This document shows positions 46,675-54,584 of a stretch of DNA of 62,141 nt, in pieces. Each line of letters starts with the position of its first letter. Positions within the stretch are counted from its first letter, which is position 1. A program made the translations under genes and the position numbers. Source of the DNA: Bacteroidota bacterium (lineage in GTDB: Bacteria; Bacteroidota; Bacteroidia; B-17B0; Aurantibacillaceae). Location: assembly GCA_013697245.1 (NCBI GenBank), contig JACCXH010000006.1, forward strand, positions 1 through 62,141, given 5' to 3'. The notes below the pieces were generated by a model. The model was not told the origin of the DNA. It searched no databases and saw nothing but the letters and a program-made list of their open reading frames with translations.

Positions 46675-47430
46675 ATGTTACATGCAGTTATAATTGATGA
46701 TGAAATGAACGGACTGGTTAGTCTTGAACTAATGATCAAAAAATACACACCCGAAATAAAGATCGTTGCAAAATGCGATGATGCTTTTGAAGGCGTGGAA
46801 GCAATAGACAATTACCGACCGGATATTGTTTTTTTGGACATTAATATGCCAAAACTAAATGGGTTTGAAGTGTTGGAGAAAGTAGACTTTAAAAAATTTC
46901 AGATTATATTTACTACCGCCCATGAAGAGTATGCCTTAAAAGCAATTAAAAAAAATGCTTTAGATTATTTATTAAAACCAATTAGTGCGGATGACCTGGT
47001 GAACGCCTTTAAAAGAGCAAATAAAAATTTGGGTAAAGAAAACTCCATGCAGAACGCCTTGCAGTTTTTAACCAATTTTAAAGAAAGTGATGAGTTCAAA
47101 GTGGGCGTGCCTGGAAAAAATGGCATTGATCTTGTTCCGGCAAGTGATATCATGTATATTGAAGCAAAGTCGAACCAAGCGGTGGTAGTTTTAAAAAACA
47201 AAAGCAAGATAGAGGTGAGCAGATCTTTAAAAGATTACGAAAAACAATTATGCTACAAAACAAGTAAATTTATACGCTTACATAATTCTTTTATTGTGAA
47301 TGTAAACTATGTGAGCCGCTATTTGCCGGAAGATGGTGGCTATGCTATGATACAGAGCGAGAAGTCGGTGCCGATCTCAAAAAATAAAAAAGAAGAATTT
47401 CTTTCTAAGATCAACTTTAATTTGCGTTAA
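46675..47430 (+). CDS. LytTR-family response regulator
   Basis: 251 residues. Receiver domain (1-125) with phospho-acceptor D55 (IVFLDINMPKLNG). LytTR DNA-binding domain (about 145-248; GIDLVPASDIMYIEAKSNQAVV, KFIRLHNSFIVNVNYVSRY). It is the output partner of the LamG-LytS kinase, 2 bp upstream. The upstream OmpA/LamG gene is a likely member of the same unit. DNA targets unknown. Confidence 0.93.
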   Translation: MLHAVIIDDEMNGLVSLELMIKKYTPEIKIVAKCDDAFEGVEAIDNYRPDIVFLDINMPKLNGFEVLEKVDFKKFQIIFTTAHEEYALKAIKKNALDYLLKPISADDLVNAFKRANKNLGKENSMQNALQFLTNFKESDEFKVGVPGKNGIDLVPASDIMYIEAKSNQAVVVLKNKSKIEVSRSLKDYEKQLCYKTSKFIRLHNSFIVNVNYVSRYLPEDGGYAMIQSEKSVPISKNKKEEFLSKINFNLR

Positions 47431-47614
47431 GCAATTGTGATCTTAATTTGTTTTTAATATTTCCTAAAACGATTTTATTTTTTTTGAGAATAAAACGCTA
47501 AAAAAATTCCACACTCAAATTTCTACCACTTGTTAAGTCAAAACAATTTTTGGCATTGTATTGCCTTTTTTGTTTCAAATAATGAAGTAGTTTAGCGGTA
47601 TAAAAACAAACAGT

Positions 47615-49759
47615 ATGAAAAAACTAATTACTATTATAAGCTTTTTAGGTGTTAATTCAATTTGCATTGGGCAGGTTTTAAATTGGAATACAAACGGCAA
47701 TGTTACAACAGCTGGAGATATACTTGGCACTACAAATCTTCAACCTATTAATTTTTCTACAAACAATACTGTGAAGATGGTATTAGGAACTAATGGTAAT
47801 TTAGGTATTGGTACAGCAAACCCATCTGCAAAATTAGATATTTTAGGTAGTTTTAGTGTAGATGGTGTTCGATATCGTTCCAATAATAATGGAGGAAATG
47901 CTTTTGAAATTCTTGTGGCAAACTCACCCACATATTCAAGATTTAAGACATTTGGAGACGGTAAAACATTTATTGGTCAGTTTACTAGCCCAGCAAATGA
48001 TTATGACGCTGCGGGAAGTATATTAACAGTGGGCCAACCTTTTCCTCTTAACTTGGCTTTTAATGTTGTAAGCAACACAAGTCCTTCAGCACCAACAAAT
48101 TTATTTAGTGTATATGGCAGCGGCGTTACCTCTATTAAAACAAATGTGGCTAATCTAACAGACGATGTATTTAGTATTACAAATACAAATGGCAATTCTA
48201 AAAATTTTGTCGTAAAAAATAATGGGCAAGTAGGGGTGCTTACAGCAAATCCTCAAGATGCATTTCATGTAACTTCTAACAATAATAATGGTATAACTAT
48301 AACGCAAACAACATTTGGCTCTAGTCTTTTATCACTTGATAATTTAACTTCTGGTGGTCACAAATTCGTTCTTGGCTCTACCGGTACTGGCAATAGCCAA
48401 GGTTCGGGGAATTTTTCTATTTATGATTATACTTCTGCGGCAGACCGTTTTTTAATTGATGGTCAAACAGGAAATATAACTCTGGGGGCAAAAATTTCAG
48501 GATCTTTGACTGGGGTATCCTCTGATTTAATTAAATTACATGTGCATAATGAAATGTATCCATATTCAACCTTTCCATATAATTCATATTCAAGGTACGC
48601 TTCATCATTCGATGGAGAAGTAAAGGAAAGTTTTCATCAATCAGGAGGAAGAGCTATAGGAGTTTCTGGTAACGCTTATGCTAACGGCACTGGTATTTAC
48701 GCAAATTGCGTTGGCGTTGCAGGAAACGCTAGTAATTATTATTCTAGTGCAGTTAATGTAGGTGTTGAGGCTGTTGCAAGTGGAGGACAAACAGCTTATG
48801 GGTTATACGCACAGGGTTATCAAGGGGCAACTAACGCAACTGGAGATGCTATAGGTATAGACTGTGAGGCAAATGCCAATGGAGGGAACGCCATCGCTTT
48901 TCAAGCAATAGGAGCAAGCACTGCGGGTTCAGGTATAGCTTTAGCGGGTTGGTTTATCGGGGATGTTCAAATGTATGGGGACCTTTTGGTAAGTACAATT
49001 CATTATACAAGTGATAGAAAACTTAAAAACGACATTAAACCTTTCATAAACGGGCTAAGCGCAATTAAACAACTAAAACCTAGCACCTATACCTTTAAAA
49101 CAGATGAATTCAAAGATATGAGGTTGCCAAAGGGTAATCAAATAGGATTAATTGCTCAAGAGGTTGAGCAGATATTTCCAGAGCTAGTTGAAGAAAGCCC
49201 TGCATTAACAAGAAAAAATAAGGAAGGAAAAATTACTACACAGGGTGTTGGGCATAAATCAATAAATTATGTTGGCTTAATACCGGTTATGATTTCCGGA
49301 ATCCAAGAGCAGCAAGTGCTTATTGAGCAACAAAATGAAAAAAACGATTCTTTAGTAAATCAAACAAATAAACTAGTGCAGCAAGTTAATGATCAACAAA
49401 AGCAAATTGATGAGTTAAAAGCAATAGTGCAGTCTTTAGCAAATAATACTGATGCCACAAAAAGTAATAATTCTTTAGCAATTAGTTTAAGCGATAAAAA
49501 CGCAATTGTTTTAAATCAAAATGTTCCAAATCCTTTAGCTGAAAGTACTGTTATATCTTATAGTATACCATCCGACTTTACAAAAGCACAAATAATTTTT
49601 ACTACAAATGACGGTAAAATCATCAAGTCAATTGATGTTATTGCAAAAGGTGAAGGCCGCTTAAATGTTTTTGCAAATGATCTTAGCAGCGGTATGTATT
49701 CTTACAGCTTAATAGTTGATGGAAAAATTATTGATACTAAAAAAATGATAAAGGAATAA
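47615..49759 (+). CDS. T9SS-sorted protein with endosialidase-type intramolecular chaperone
   Basis: 714 residues. Signal peptide (ends near CIGQ), an N-terminal TNLQPINFSTNNTVKM... LGIGTANPSAKLDILG region typical of Bacteroidota tail-fibre-like proteins, a long beta-rich body, then a peptidase S74 chaperone domain (about 468-560; TSDRKLKNDIKPFINGLSAI, GLIAQEVEQIFPELVEE) with the catalytic Ser conserved in SDRKLK. A coiled coil follows (about 570-620) and a Por-type sorting domain closes the protein (NVPNPLAESTVISYSIP). S74 domains trimerise and clip themselves off the mature fibre. Here the domain lies before the sorting signal, so it would stay on the C-terminal part. Confidence 0.87.
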   Translation: MKKLITIISFLGVNSICIGQVLNWNTNGNVTTAGDILGTTNLQPINFSTNNTVKMVLGTNGNLGIGTANPSAKLDILGSFSVDGVRYRSNNNGGNAFEILVANSPTYSRFKTFGDGKTFIGQFTSPANDYDAAGSILTVGQPFPLNLAFNVVSNTSPSAPTNLFSVYGSGVTSIKTNVANLTDDVFSITNTNGNSKNFVVKNNGQVGVLTANPQDAFHVTSNNNNGITITQTTFGSSLLSLDNLTSGGHKFVLGSTGTGNSQGSGNFSIYDYTSAADRFLIDGQTGNITLGAKISGSLTGVSSDLIKLHVHNEMYPYSTFPYNSYSRYASSFDGEVKESFHQSGGRAIGVSGNAYANGTGIYANCVGVAGNASNYYSSAVNVGVEAVASGGQTAYGLYAQGYQGATNATGDAIGIDCEANANGGNAIAFQAIGASTAGSGIALAGWFIGDVQMYGDLLVSTIHYTSDRKLKNDIKPFINGLSAIKQLKPSTYTFKTDEFKDMRLPKGNQIGLIAQEVEQIFPELVEESPALTRKNKEGKITTQGVGHKSINYVGLIPVMISGIQEQQVLIEQQNEKNDSLVNQTNKLVQQVNDQQKQIDELKAIVQSLANNTDATKSNNSLAISLSDKNAIVLNQNVPNPLAESTVISYSIPSDFTKAQIIFTTNDGKIIKSIDVIAKGEGRLNVFANDLSSGMYSYSLIVDGKIIDTKKMIKE

Positions 49760-49780
49760 TTTCTTTTTCTCTCTTCAAAA

Positions 49781-49809
49781 AAAAAGCCGCAATCCCATTG
49801 CGGCTTTTT
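49781..49809. terminator. Bidirectional terminator between convergent genes
   Basis: Perfect 13-bp stem AAAAAGCCGCAAT / ATTGCGGCTTTTT with a 3-nt loop; A and T runs serve both strands. Confidence 0.9.
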
Positions 49810-50190
49810 TTATTTCCTCCCAATAATTCGCTTTCTGTGTTTGCTTCCCCATTTATGTAATTCGCCAATAAGTGGTTTAAGTGTTTTGCCGTAAGTTGTT
49901 AATTCATATTCTACGGTAACGGGCGAGGTATCATAAACATGGCGGCTGGCAAGCTCATTCATCTCCAGGTCTTTTAATTCTTTCGATAGCATTTTTGGCG
50001 TAAGCCCCGGTATCTCGCGCTGAATTTGTTTGAATCTTTTTTTGCCAAAGGTTAATGAAAGTATGATCTGCAATTTCCACTTGCCACTTAAAATATCCAA
50101 AGCGTCTTTAACCGGTAATAGTCTTGTTTTGCATTCACCGGTTGATAAATGTGTTGGGCATTTACGTTTATCCTGTTCTATAATTTCCAT
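49810..50190 (-). CDS. HxlR-family winged-helix transcription regulator
   Basis: 126 residues. The HxlR core is KDALDILSGKWKLQIILSLTFGKKRFKQIQREIPGLTPKMLSKELKDLE (about 28-80). Cysteines at the N-terminus (KRKCPTHLSTGECK) may sense redox or quinones, as in related regulators. It is divergent from a nitroreductase/DoxX pair, the usual target type, and two inverted repeats lie in the shared 135-bp gap. Confidence 0.88.
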   Translation of the reverse strand: MEIIEQDKRKCPTHLSTGECKTRLLPVKDALDILSGKWKLQIILSLTFGKKRFKQIQREIPGLTPKMLSKELKDLEMNELASRHVYDTSPVTVEYELTTYGKTLKPLIGELHKWGSKHRKRIIGRK

Positions 50191-50197
50191 TGTATTA

Positions 50198-50205
50198 CAA
50201 ATATA
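50198..50205 (-). promoter_or_regulatory. Candidate -7 box (TATATTTG) of the HxlR gene
   Basis: Exact TAnnTTTG match ending 7 nt upstream of the ATG on the minus strand. Confidence 0.42.
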
Positions 50206-50228
50206 TTGCTTATTTACTATCTTTTTTA

Positions 50229-50286
50229 TACCGGTTTCCTAAAGTATATCGGTATCTTTTTGGAAAGCGGTACCATTTGTATACTT
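50229..50286. promoter_or_regulatory. Candidate HxlR operator region
   Basis: TACCGGTTTCC (50229-50239) and GGAAAGCGGTA (50262-50272) are inverted copies (10 of 11) 22 nt apart. A second perfect pair AAGTATA (50242-50248) and TATACTT (50280-50286) overlaps it. Both lie between the two divergent genes and upstream of the nitroreductase -7 box. Confidence 0.5.
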
Positions 50287-50294
50287 AATCTCTT

Positions 50295-50302
50295 TAGCTT
50301 TG
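50295..50302 (+). promoter_or_regulatory. Candidate -7 box (TAGCTTTG) of the nitroreductase gene
   Basis: Exact TAnnTTTG match 23 nt before the ATG; TTTG at 50276-50279 is a possible -33 box but the spacing of 15 nt is short. Confidence 0.4.
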
Positions 50303-50325
50303 ACCCAAATTAAAATAAATATAAA

Positions 50326-50952
50326 ATGGATGTATTAGAAAAATTAAACTGGCGTTATGCAGTAAAAAAATATACCAACGCTAAAATTCCACAAGATAAA
50401 TTAAACCGTATCCTCGAAGCGATTCGTTTATCGGCTTCATCAATAGGTTTGCAGCCTTATAGTGTTTTGGTAATTGAGAACCAAGAGCTAAGAAAAAAAT
50501 TGTTACCGGCGGGCAACAACCAACCTCAAATCATAGAAGCATCTCAACTAATTGTTTTTGCCGCCTGGGAAACGGTTACCGAAGAAAAGATAAGCGCTTA
50601 CATAAAAGACATTGCTGAAGTTAGAGGTGTAACAATAGAATCCTTAGAAGGATTTAAAGGAATGATGGCAGGTTTACCCGGGCGTGACGCTGAACAGAAT
50701 TTTAACTGGGCTGCCCGTCAAACATACATCGCTCTTGGCACGGGTTTGGTTGCTGCTGCCATTGAAGGTGTGGATGCTACACCTATGGAAGGGTTTAATG
50801 CCCCCGCATTTGACGAGATCTTAAATTTAAAAGAAAAAGGTTTAAGGTCCGTATCTATTATGGCGCTTGGTTATCGTGATGCGGAACGCGACCCATTTGC
50901 GAAACTTAAAAAAGTACGCCGCTCAAAAGAAAATTTATTTATTCATTTTTAA
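50326..50952 (+). CDS. NAD(P)H-dependent nitroreductase/quinone reductase (NfsB type)
   Basis: 208 residues. FMN-binding nitroreductase fold: LNWRYAVKKYTNAKIPQDKLNRILEAIRLSASSIGLQPYSVLVIEN at the start, a Gly-rich stretch near 115-140 and AALGYRDAERDP-like end (MALGYRDAERDP). The enzyme reduces nitro or quinone compounds with NAD(P)H. It is divergent from an HxlR regulator and followed 11 bp later by a DoxX-like gene, which suggests an electrophile/quinone stress unit. The substrate is inferred from family only. Confidence 0.88.
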   Translation: MDVLEKLNWRYAVKKYTNAKIPQDKLNRILEAIRLSASSIGLQPYSVLVIENQELRKKLLPAGNNQPQIIEASQLIVFAAWETVTEEKISAYIKDIAEVRGVTIESLEGFKGMMAGLPGRDAEQNFNWAARQTYIALGTGLVAAAIEGVDATPMEGFNAPAFDEILNLKEKGLRSVSIMALGYRDAERDPFAKLKKVRRSKENLFIHF

Positions 50953-50963
50953 AATTAAAAACT

Positions 50964-51335
50964 ATGTCAGCAAAAACAAAACGCATTATTTCAATTATTC
51001 TTATGGTAATACCTTCGTTAATGTTGCTTATGAGCGGGGTTATGAAAGTAATTAGCGCACAACAGGTAGTTGATGGGCTAACAAAAGCCGGGCTTGGTAA
51101 ACTCATTGTTTTAATTGGCGTTATAGAATTAGTATCAGTAGCTTTATTTCTCTACCCAAAAACATTTAAACTTGGTTTTTTATTATTGTGTTGTTATTTA
51201 GGCGGTGCATTGTGTATTGAATTAGCCGCAGGACAACCGCCTATGGCCGCCATCTTTCTTGTACTTATCTGGATCTCGGTTTATTTAAGAGATAGAAACA
51301 TGTTTTTTTCTTCAGACAGCACGGGTAAAGCTTGA
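50964..51335 (+). CDS. DoxX-like membrane protein
   Basis: 123 residues with four hydrophobic segments (about 8-28, 43-64, 68-88, 92-110). The layout and opening (ISIILMVIPSLMLLMSGVMKVI) match DoxX-like small membrane proteins often paired with redox enzymes. It is 11 bp after the nitroreductase stop and probably in its operon. Confidence 0.78.
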   Translation: MSAKTKRIISIILMVIPSLMLLMSGVMKVISAQQVVDGLTKAGLGKLIVLIGVIELVSVALFLYPKTFKLGFLLLCCYLGGALCIELAAGQPPMAAIFLVLIWISVYLRDRNMFFSSDSTGKA

Positions 51336-51433
51336 CTTTTTTTAAACACCTCAATTACAATGTGTTATAAGTCTTTTTTTATTTTCGCTATTTTTTCTAA
51401 ATTCATTTTAGTAAAAAACTGTATTTTGTTTAG

Positions 51434-51823
51434 GTGAAATTAATACAGGAAATAATTTTAGATCACGCAAAGGTGCAATTATTTGAATCTAACCTTGTGC
51501 GTATCGAAATTTTTTCGGACCACATTATCGCATTAGACGAATCAAGACAAATTAACGATGCCCTTGGTATACTCTCTAAAGGAAAACAAGCGCTTGTATT
51601 AATGGTGGCAGAAGAGTTTGCCCAATTTGAAAGAAGTGCTACTGATTTTTCGGCCAGCGATGAAGGCTTAAGGTACACTATTGCCGATGCATTGGTAGTT
51701 AAAAGTCTTTCGCATAAAATATTGGCAAATTTCTATCTTAAATTTAATAAACCTGCAAAGCCTACTAAAATTTTTACAAATGAGGTAGATGCTGTAAAAT
51801 GGTTATTTTCCTTAACCAATTAA
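51434..51823 (+). CDS. Hypothetical protein, possible STAS-like fold
   Basis: 129 residues. The body alternates strand and helix (QEIILDHAKVQLFESNLVRIEIFSD; ALVLMVAEEFAQF; EVDAVKWLFSLTN) in a way that resembles the STAS/SEC14-like fold, but this is weak. The start is GTG at 51434 just after an in-frame TAG, since the first internal ATG would remove most of the protein. It lies 4 bp before a hydrolase gene and is probably co-transcribed with it. Confidence 0.65.
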   Translation: MKLIQEIILDHAKVQLFESNLVRIEIFSDHIIALDESRQINDALGILSKGKQALVLMVAEEFAQFERSATDFSASDEGLRYTIADALVVKSLSHKILANFYLKFNKPAKPTKIFTNEVDAVKWLFSLTN

Positions 51824-51827
51824 TATC

Positions 51828-52511
51828 ATGCAAACAATAATTCTAACGCATGGCGCGCTTGGCTCAAAAGAGGATCTTGAGAATTTAAAATTGGCTCTGG
51901 TCAATAAAGAGTTTAATGTTCTTTCTTTTTCTTTTTCCGGGCATGGCGGTAACAATTTTGAAAACGATTTTGGAATTCATCAATTTTCTATAGAGTTAGA
52001 GAATTTTATTTTAAGTAATGAGCTTGTTCAACCTTCTGTTATTGGTTACAGCATGGGAGGTTACGTGGCTTTATATTTGGCATCTAGGCGCGCCGGCATC
52101 ATTCATAAAATTATTACACTGGCCACAAAATTTAACTGGTGCAAAGAAACGGTAGAAAAAGAAACGCGTATTTTAGATCCGGAGATCATGCTTCAAAAGA
52201 TCCCTGCATTTGCAAAGACGTTGCAAGTAAAACATGGCAATAACTGGAAAGAACTATTGGCTAAAACCTCGCAAATGATGTGGGACATTCACAAACAGGA
52301 TTACTTAAATCCCGAAGTATTAAAAAGCATTCAAAATAAAGCCTTGGTTGGCTTGGGCGATAAAGACCAAATGGTAAGTCTGGAAGAGACGGTAACTGTT
52401 TTTAAAAATTTGCCCAATGCTAATATGTATATGTTGCCCGGCACCAAGCATTCTGTTGAAAGCTTAAACCCTGTTGTGTTCGAAGCGCTTATTCATGATT
52501 TTTTGAAATAA
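51828..52511 (+). CDS. Alpha/beta hydrolase
   Basis: 227 residues. Nucleophile S75 in GYSMGGYV, HGALGSKEDLE and SFSGHGGN near the N-terminus, an aspartate in GLGDKDQMVS (~183-192) and a histidine in GTKHSVE (~207). No lid insertion of note. It has no signal peptide, so it is cytoplasmic. Substrate unknown; small esters or thioesters are typical. Confidence 0.85.
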   Translation: MQTIILTHGALGSKEDLENLKLALVNKEFNVLSFSFSGHGGNNFENDFGIHQFSIELENFILSNELVQPSVIGYSMGGYVALYLASRRAGIIHKIITLATKFNWCKETVEKETRILDPEIMLQKIPAFAKTLQVKHGNNWKELLAKTSQMMWDIHKQDYLNPEVLKSIQNKALVGLGDKDQMVSLEETVTVFKNLPNANMYMLPGTKHSVESLNPVVFEALIHDFLK

Positions 52512-52555
52512 TAGCCGTTATTAACTTTTTAGCGCAAAAAAAAGATTTGCAAATA

Positions 52556-52592
52556 ACTATAATTAATAGTAATTTTAAACTATAATTTATAG
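52556..52592. promoter_or_regulatory. Tandem operator dyads upstream of the LexA-like repressor
   Basis: Two similar dyads, ACTAT-AATTA-ATAGT (52556-52570) and CTATA-ATT-TATAG (52580-52592), centred 23 bp apart, about two helical turns; the second ends 2 nt before the ATG. Autoregulation by the adjacent repressor is the natural reading. Confidence 0.6.
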
Positions 52593-52594
52593 CA

Positions 52595-53362
52595 ATGAGC
52601 AAAATATCATCTAACATCCGTTTTTTACGCCAGTTAAAAGGCTTATCACAAGAGCAATTGGCCGACGATCTAAAAGTAACACGTTCGCGTATTGGCGGAT
52701 ATGAAGAAGCACGAAACGAACCACCCATTGATCTTTTGATCCGGCTTTCGGAATATTTTCATATTGCTATTGATGCATTAGTGAGAGGTGATCTTAAAAA
52801 AACTAATCTGGATGGTTTAATGAAAATAGGTAAGAACCGCATCTTATTTCCTATTTTATTAGATAGCGATGGTAATGATATGGTAGAATTAATTCCGCTA
52901 AAAGCTTCGGCGGGTTACACCAGAGGTTATGCCGATCCGGATTATATTGAAAAATTACCGCAAATGAAATTGCCTTTTTTACCTTCTGGCAAGCACCGCG
53001 CTTTTCCTATTAAAGGTGATAGTATGCCGCCTATAAGAGAGGGTTCTTTTGTTATTGCAAAATATTTAGAACGTTTTGAAGAGGTAAAATTTGGTCAAAC
53101 CTATATTATTGTTACCAAAGAAGACGGCCTATCCTATAAACGTATTATGAGCTTTAATAAAAAAGAAGCTGCTTACGAGTTACACTCCGATAATAAATCA
53201 TATGCGCCTTTTAAAGTAAAAGCCAGCGAAATTTTAGAGATCTGGGAATATACCTGTTGTTTGAACATGAACCAGTATCAGAACGATGAGCTTAATTTAG
53301 ACAGCATTATGAATATGCTTAAAGGCTTAAAGGTTGAGATCTCTGAAATTAAGAGAAAATAA
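52595..53362 (+). CDS. XRE-S24 (LexA/CI-like) transcription repressor
   Basis: 255 residues. HTH_XRE domain (about 6-62, LRQLKGLSQEQLADDLKVTRSRIGGYEEARNEP). Self-cleavage segment ASAGYTRGY with the Ala106-Gly107 bond, then an S24 peptidase domain with S143 (GDSMPP) and K182 (SYKRI), the catalytic dyad. These are hallmarks of LexA-like repressors that cleave themselves when RecA is active. Tandem dyads lie directly upstream. It stands outside any obvious prophage. Targets unknown. Confidence 0.88.
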   Translation: MSKISSNIRFLRQLKGLSQEQLADDLKVTRSRIGGYEEARNEPPIDLLIRLSEYFHIAIDALVRGDLKKTNLDGLMKIGKNRILFPILLDSDGNDMVELIPLKASAGYTRGYADPDYIEKLPQMKLPFLPSGKHRAFPIKGDSMPPIREGSFVIAKYLERFEEVKFGQTYIIVTKEDGLSYKRIMSFNKKEAAYELHSDNKSYAPFKVKASEILEIWEYTCCLNMNQYQNDELNLDSIMNMLKGLKVEISEIKRK

Positions 53363-53385
53363 AGAAGGCGAATAATTTATTATTC

Positions 53386-53393
53386 TATCTTTG
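53386..53393 (+). promoter_or_regulatory. Candidate -7 box (TATCTTTG) of the YidD-like cassette
   Basis: Exact TAnnTTTG match ending 17 nt before the ATG of the first cassette gene; no clear -33 box. Confidence 0.42.
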
Positions 53394-53410
53394 TTTTACT
53401 ATTCCTTATC

Positions 53411-53845
53411 ATGCGCTATTTGATTTTATTTTTATTGATCATGTATTTATCAACTTCATTCGGCCAAAATGAACAGAATAACATTAATCAAAAAATACTG
53501 AACGTTTCTTTTGAGAATAGTATTAAAAAAGGACCTATAAAAAAGAAATGGTTCTCTTTTACAAGAAAGAGCTCTTACTTTAATCCTTTAAACTACTTAG
53601 GTGAAAGCGTATTATTCGTTTATCAAAATATATTTTCTGAGCAAATACAGGCAAGTTGCAATTACGAAATAAGTTGTTCAGAGTTCACCAAACTTTCTAT
53701 CAGAAGATCAGGTTTTTTTATTGGCACATTAAAAGGCTTCAACCAATTGTCAGAATGCGCCCCCACGGCCAAATACGAACATCCGGCGGTATACTTAAAT
53801 AACGAAGGGAAAATAATAAACCATTTTGAAGAGGAGTCTAAATAG
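53411..53845 (+). CDS. YidD-like membrane protein
   Basis: 144 residues. A hydrophobic N-terminus (MRYLILFLLIMYLSTSFG) that could be a signal peptide or anchor, then CNYEISCSEFTKLSIRRSGFFIGTLKGFNQLSEC, which fits the YidD (DUF37) pattern with cysteines at 83, 89 and 116. Ordinary YidD is a ~80-residue membrane-insertion helper without a long N-terminal extension, so this is a divergent variant. It overlaps the start of the next gene by 20 nt and may be coupled to it. Confidence 0.72.
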   Translation: MRYLILFLLIMYLSTSFGQNEQNNINQKILNVSFENSIKKGPIKKKWFSFTRKSSYFNPLNYLGESVLFVYQNIFSEQIQASCNYEISCSEFTKLSIRRSGFFIGTLKGFNQLSECAPTAKYEHPAVYLNNEGKIINHFEEESK

Positions 53846-54584
53846 TTTTTTTTTAACTTTCTGCATTGCCTTTTCTTTTGCTCAAATTGATGTTAAGTTT
53901 ATTGATCACCTGGCAACAAACAATTTAATAAACGAACATACAAGCTATTTAAATTCCTTAACAACTATATCAGATTCGGTTTATTACTTTAAAGCAAAGT
54001 TCAATTTAAAATATGCCAACGATTCCGGTTTTATGGATAATTACGCTAAAAGCAAACTATTATGCCAGAAAGATACTTTATTGATCAATCAGGCAAGCGC
54101 TTACTTTCTAAATAACAACAATAAACTAGTCATTCAAACATGGTTTAACGGTTTAAATGAAAATACAAATACAGGATGCCTAGGTTTAACTATGGCCTAC
54201 AAAGCATCCCTTGACCCTAATTTATATACAAAAGAAACTTTTCCTTTTGAGTTGCAAAGGTCTTACTTAAAATACAAGCGTGTTTATAATAAAAAGCCGG
54301 TAGCTGCCGCATTTTTTTCTGCCATAATTCCGGGTTCAGGAAAACTATATGCCGGAAAAACAAAAACATTTTTTTTGACATTTCTTTTAAACGCTGCTTA
54401 TGCAGCACAAACCATGGAAAGTACAAAGAAATTAGGCATTAAAAATCCCCTAAGTATTATAAACGCCACAGCCTTTACAGTTTTTTATTTATCAAATATT
54501 TATGGGAGTTACAAGGCTGTAATTGATCTCAGGAAAGAACGGAAAAAACAATTTATTACAGATGCTACGAATTTTTATAATTAG
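53826..54584 (+). CDS. PGSG-motif membrane protein 1
   Basis: 252 residues from a TTG at 53826 that overlaps the previous gene; it opens MKRSLNSFFLTFCIAFSFAQ, a signal peptide. A mixed helical body (about 25-160) is followed by a membrane region containing SAIIPGSGKLYAGKTKTFFL and a second span near 190-230. This P-G-S-G-x-x-Y-x-G signature is shared with the third gene and resembles TM2/DUF5683-type membrane proteins. Function unknown. Confidence 0.62.
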   Translation: MKRSLNSFFLTFCIAFSFAQIDVKFIDHLATNNLINEHTSYLNSLTTISDSVYYFKAKFNLKYANDSGFMDNYAKSKLLCQKDTLLINQASAYFLNNNNKLVIQTWFNGLNENTNTGCLGLTMAYKASLDPNLYTKETFPFELQRSYLKYKRVYNKKPVAAAFFSAIIPGSGKLYAGKTKTFFLTFLLNAAYAAQTMESTKKLGIKNPLSIINATAFTVFYLSNIYGSYKAVIDLRKERKKQFITDATNFYN

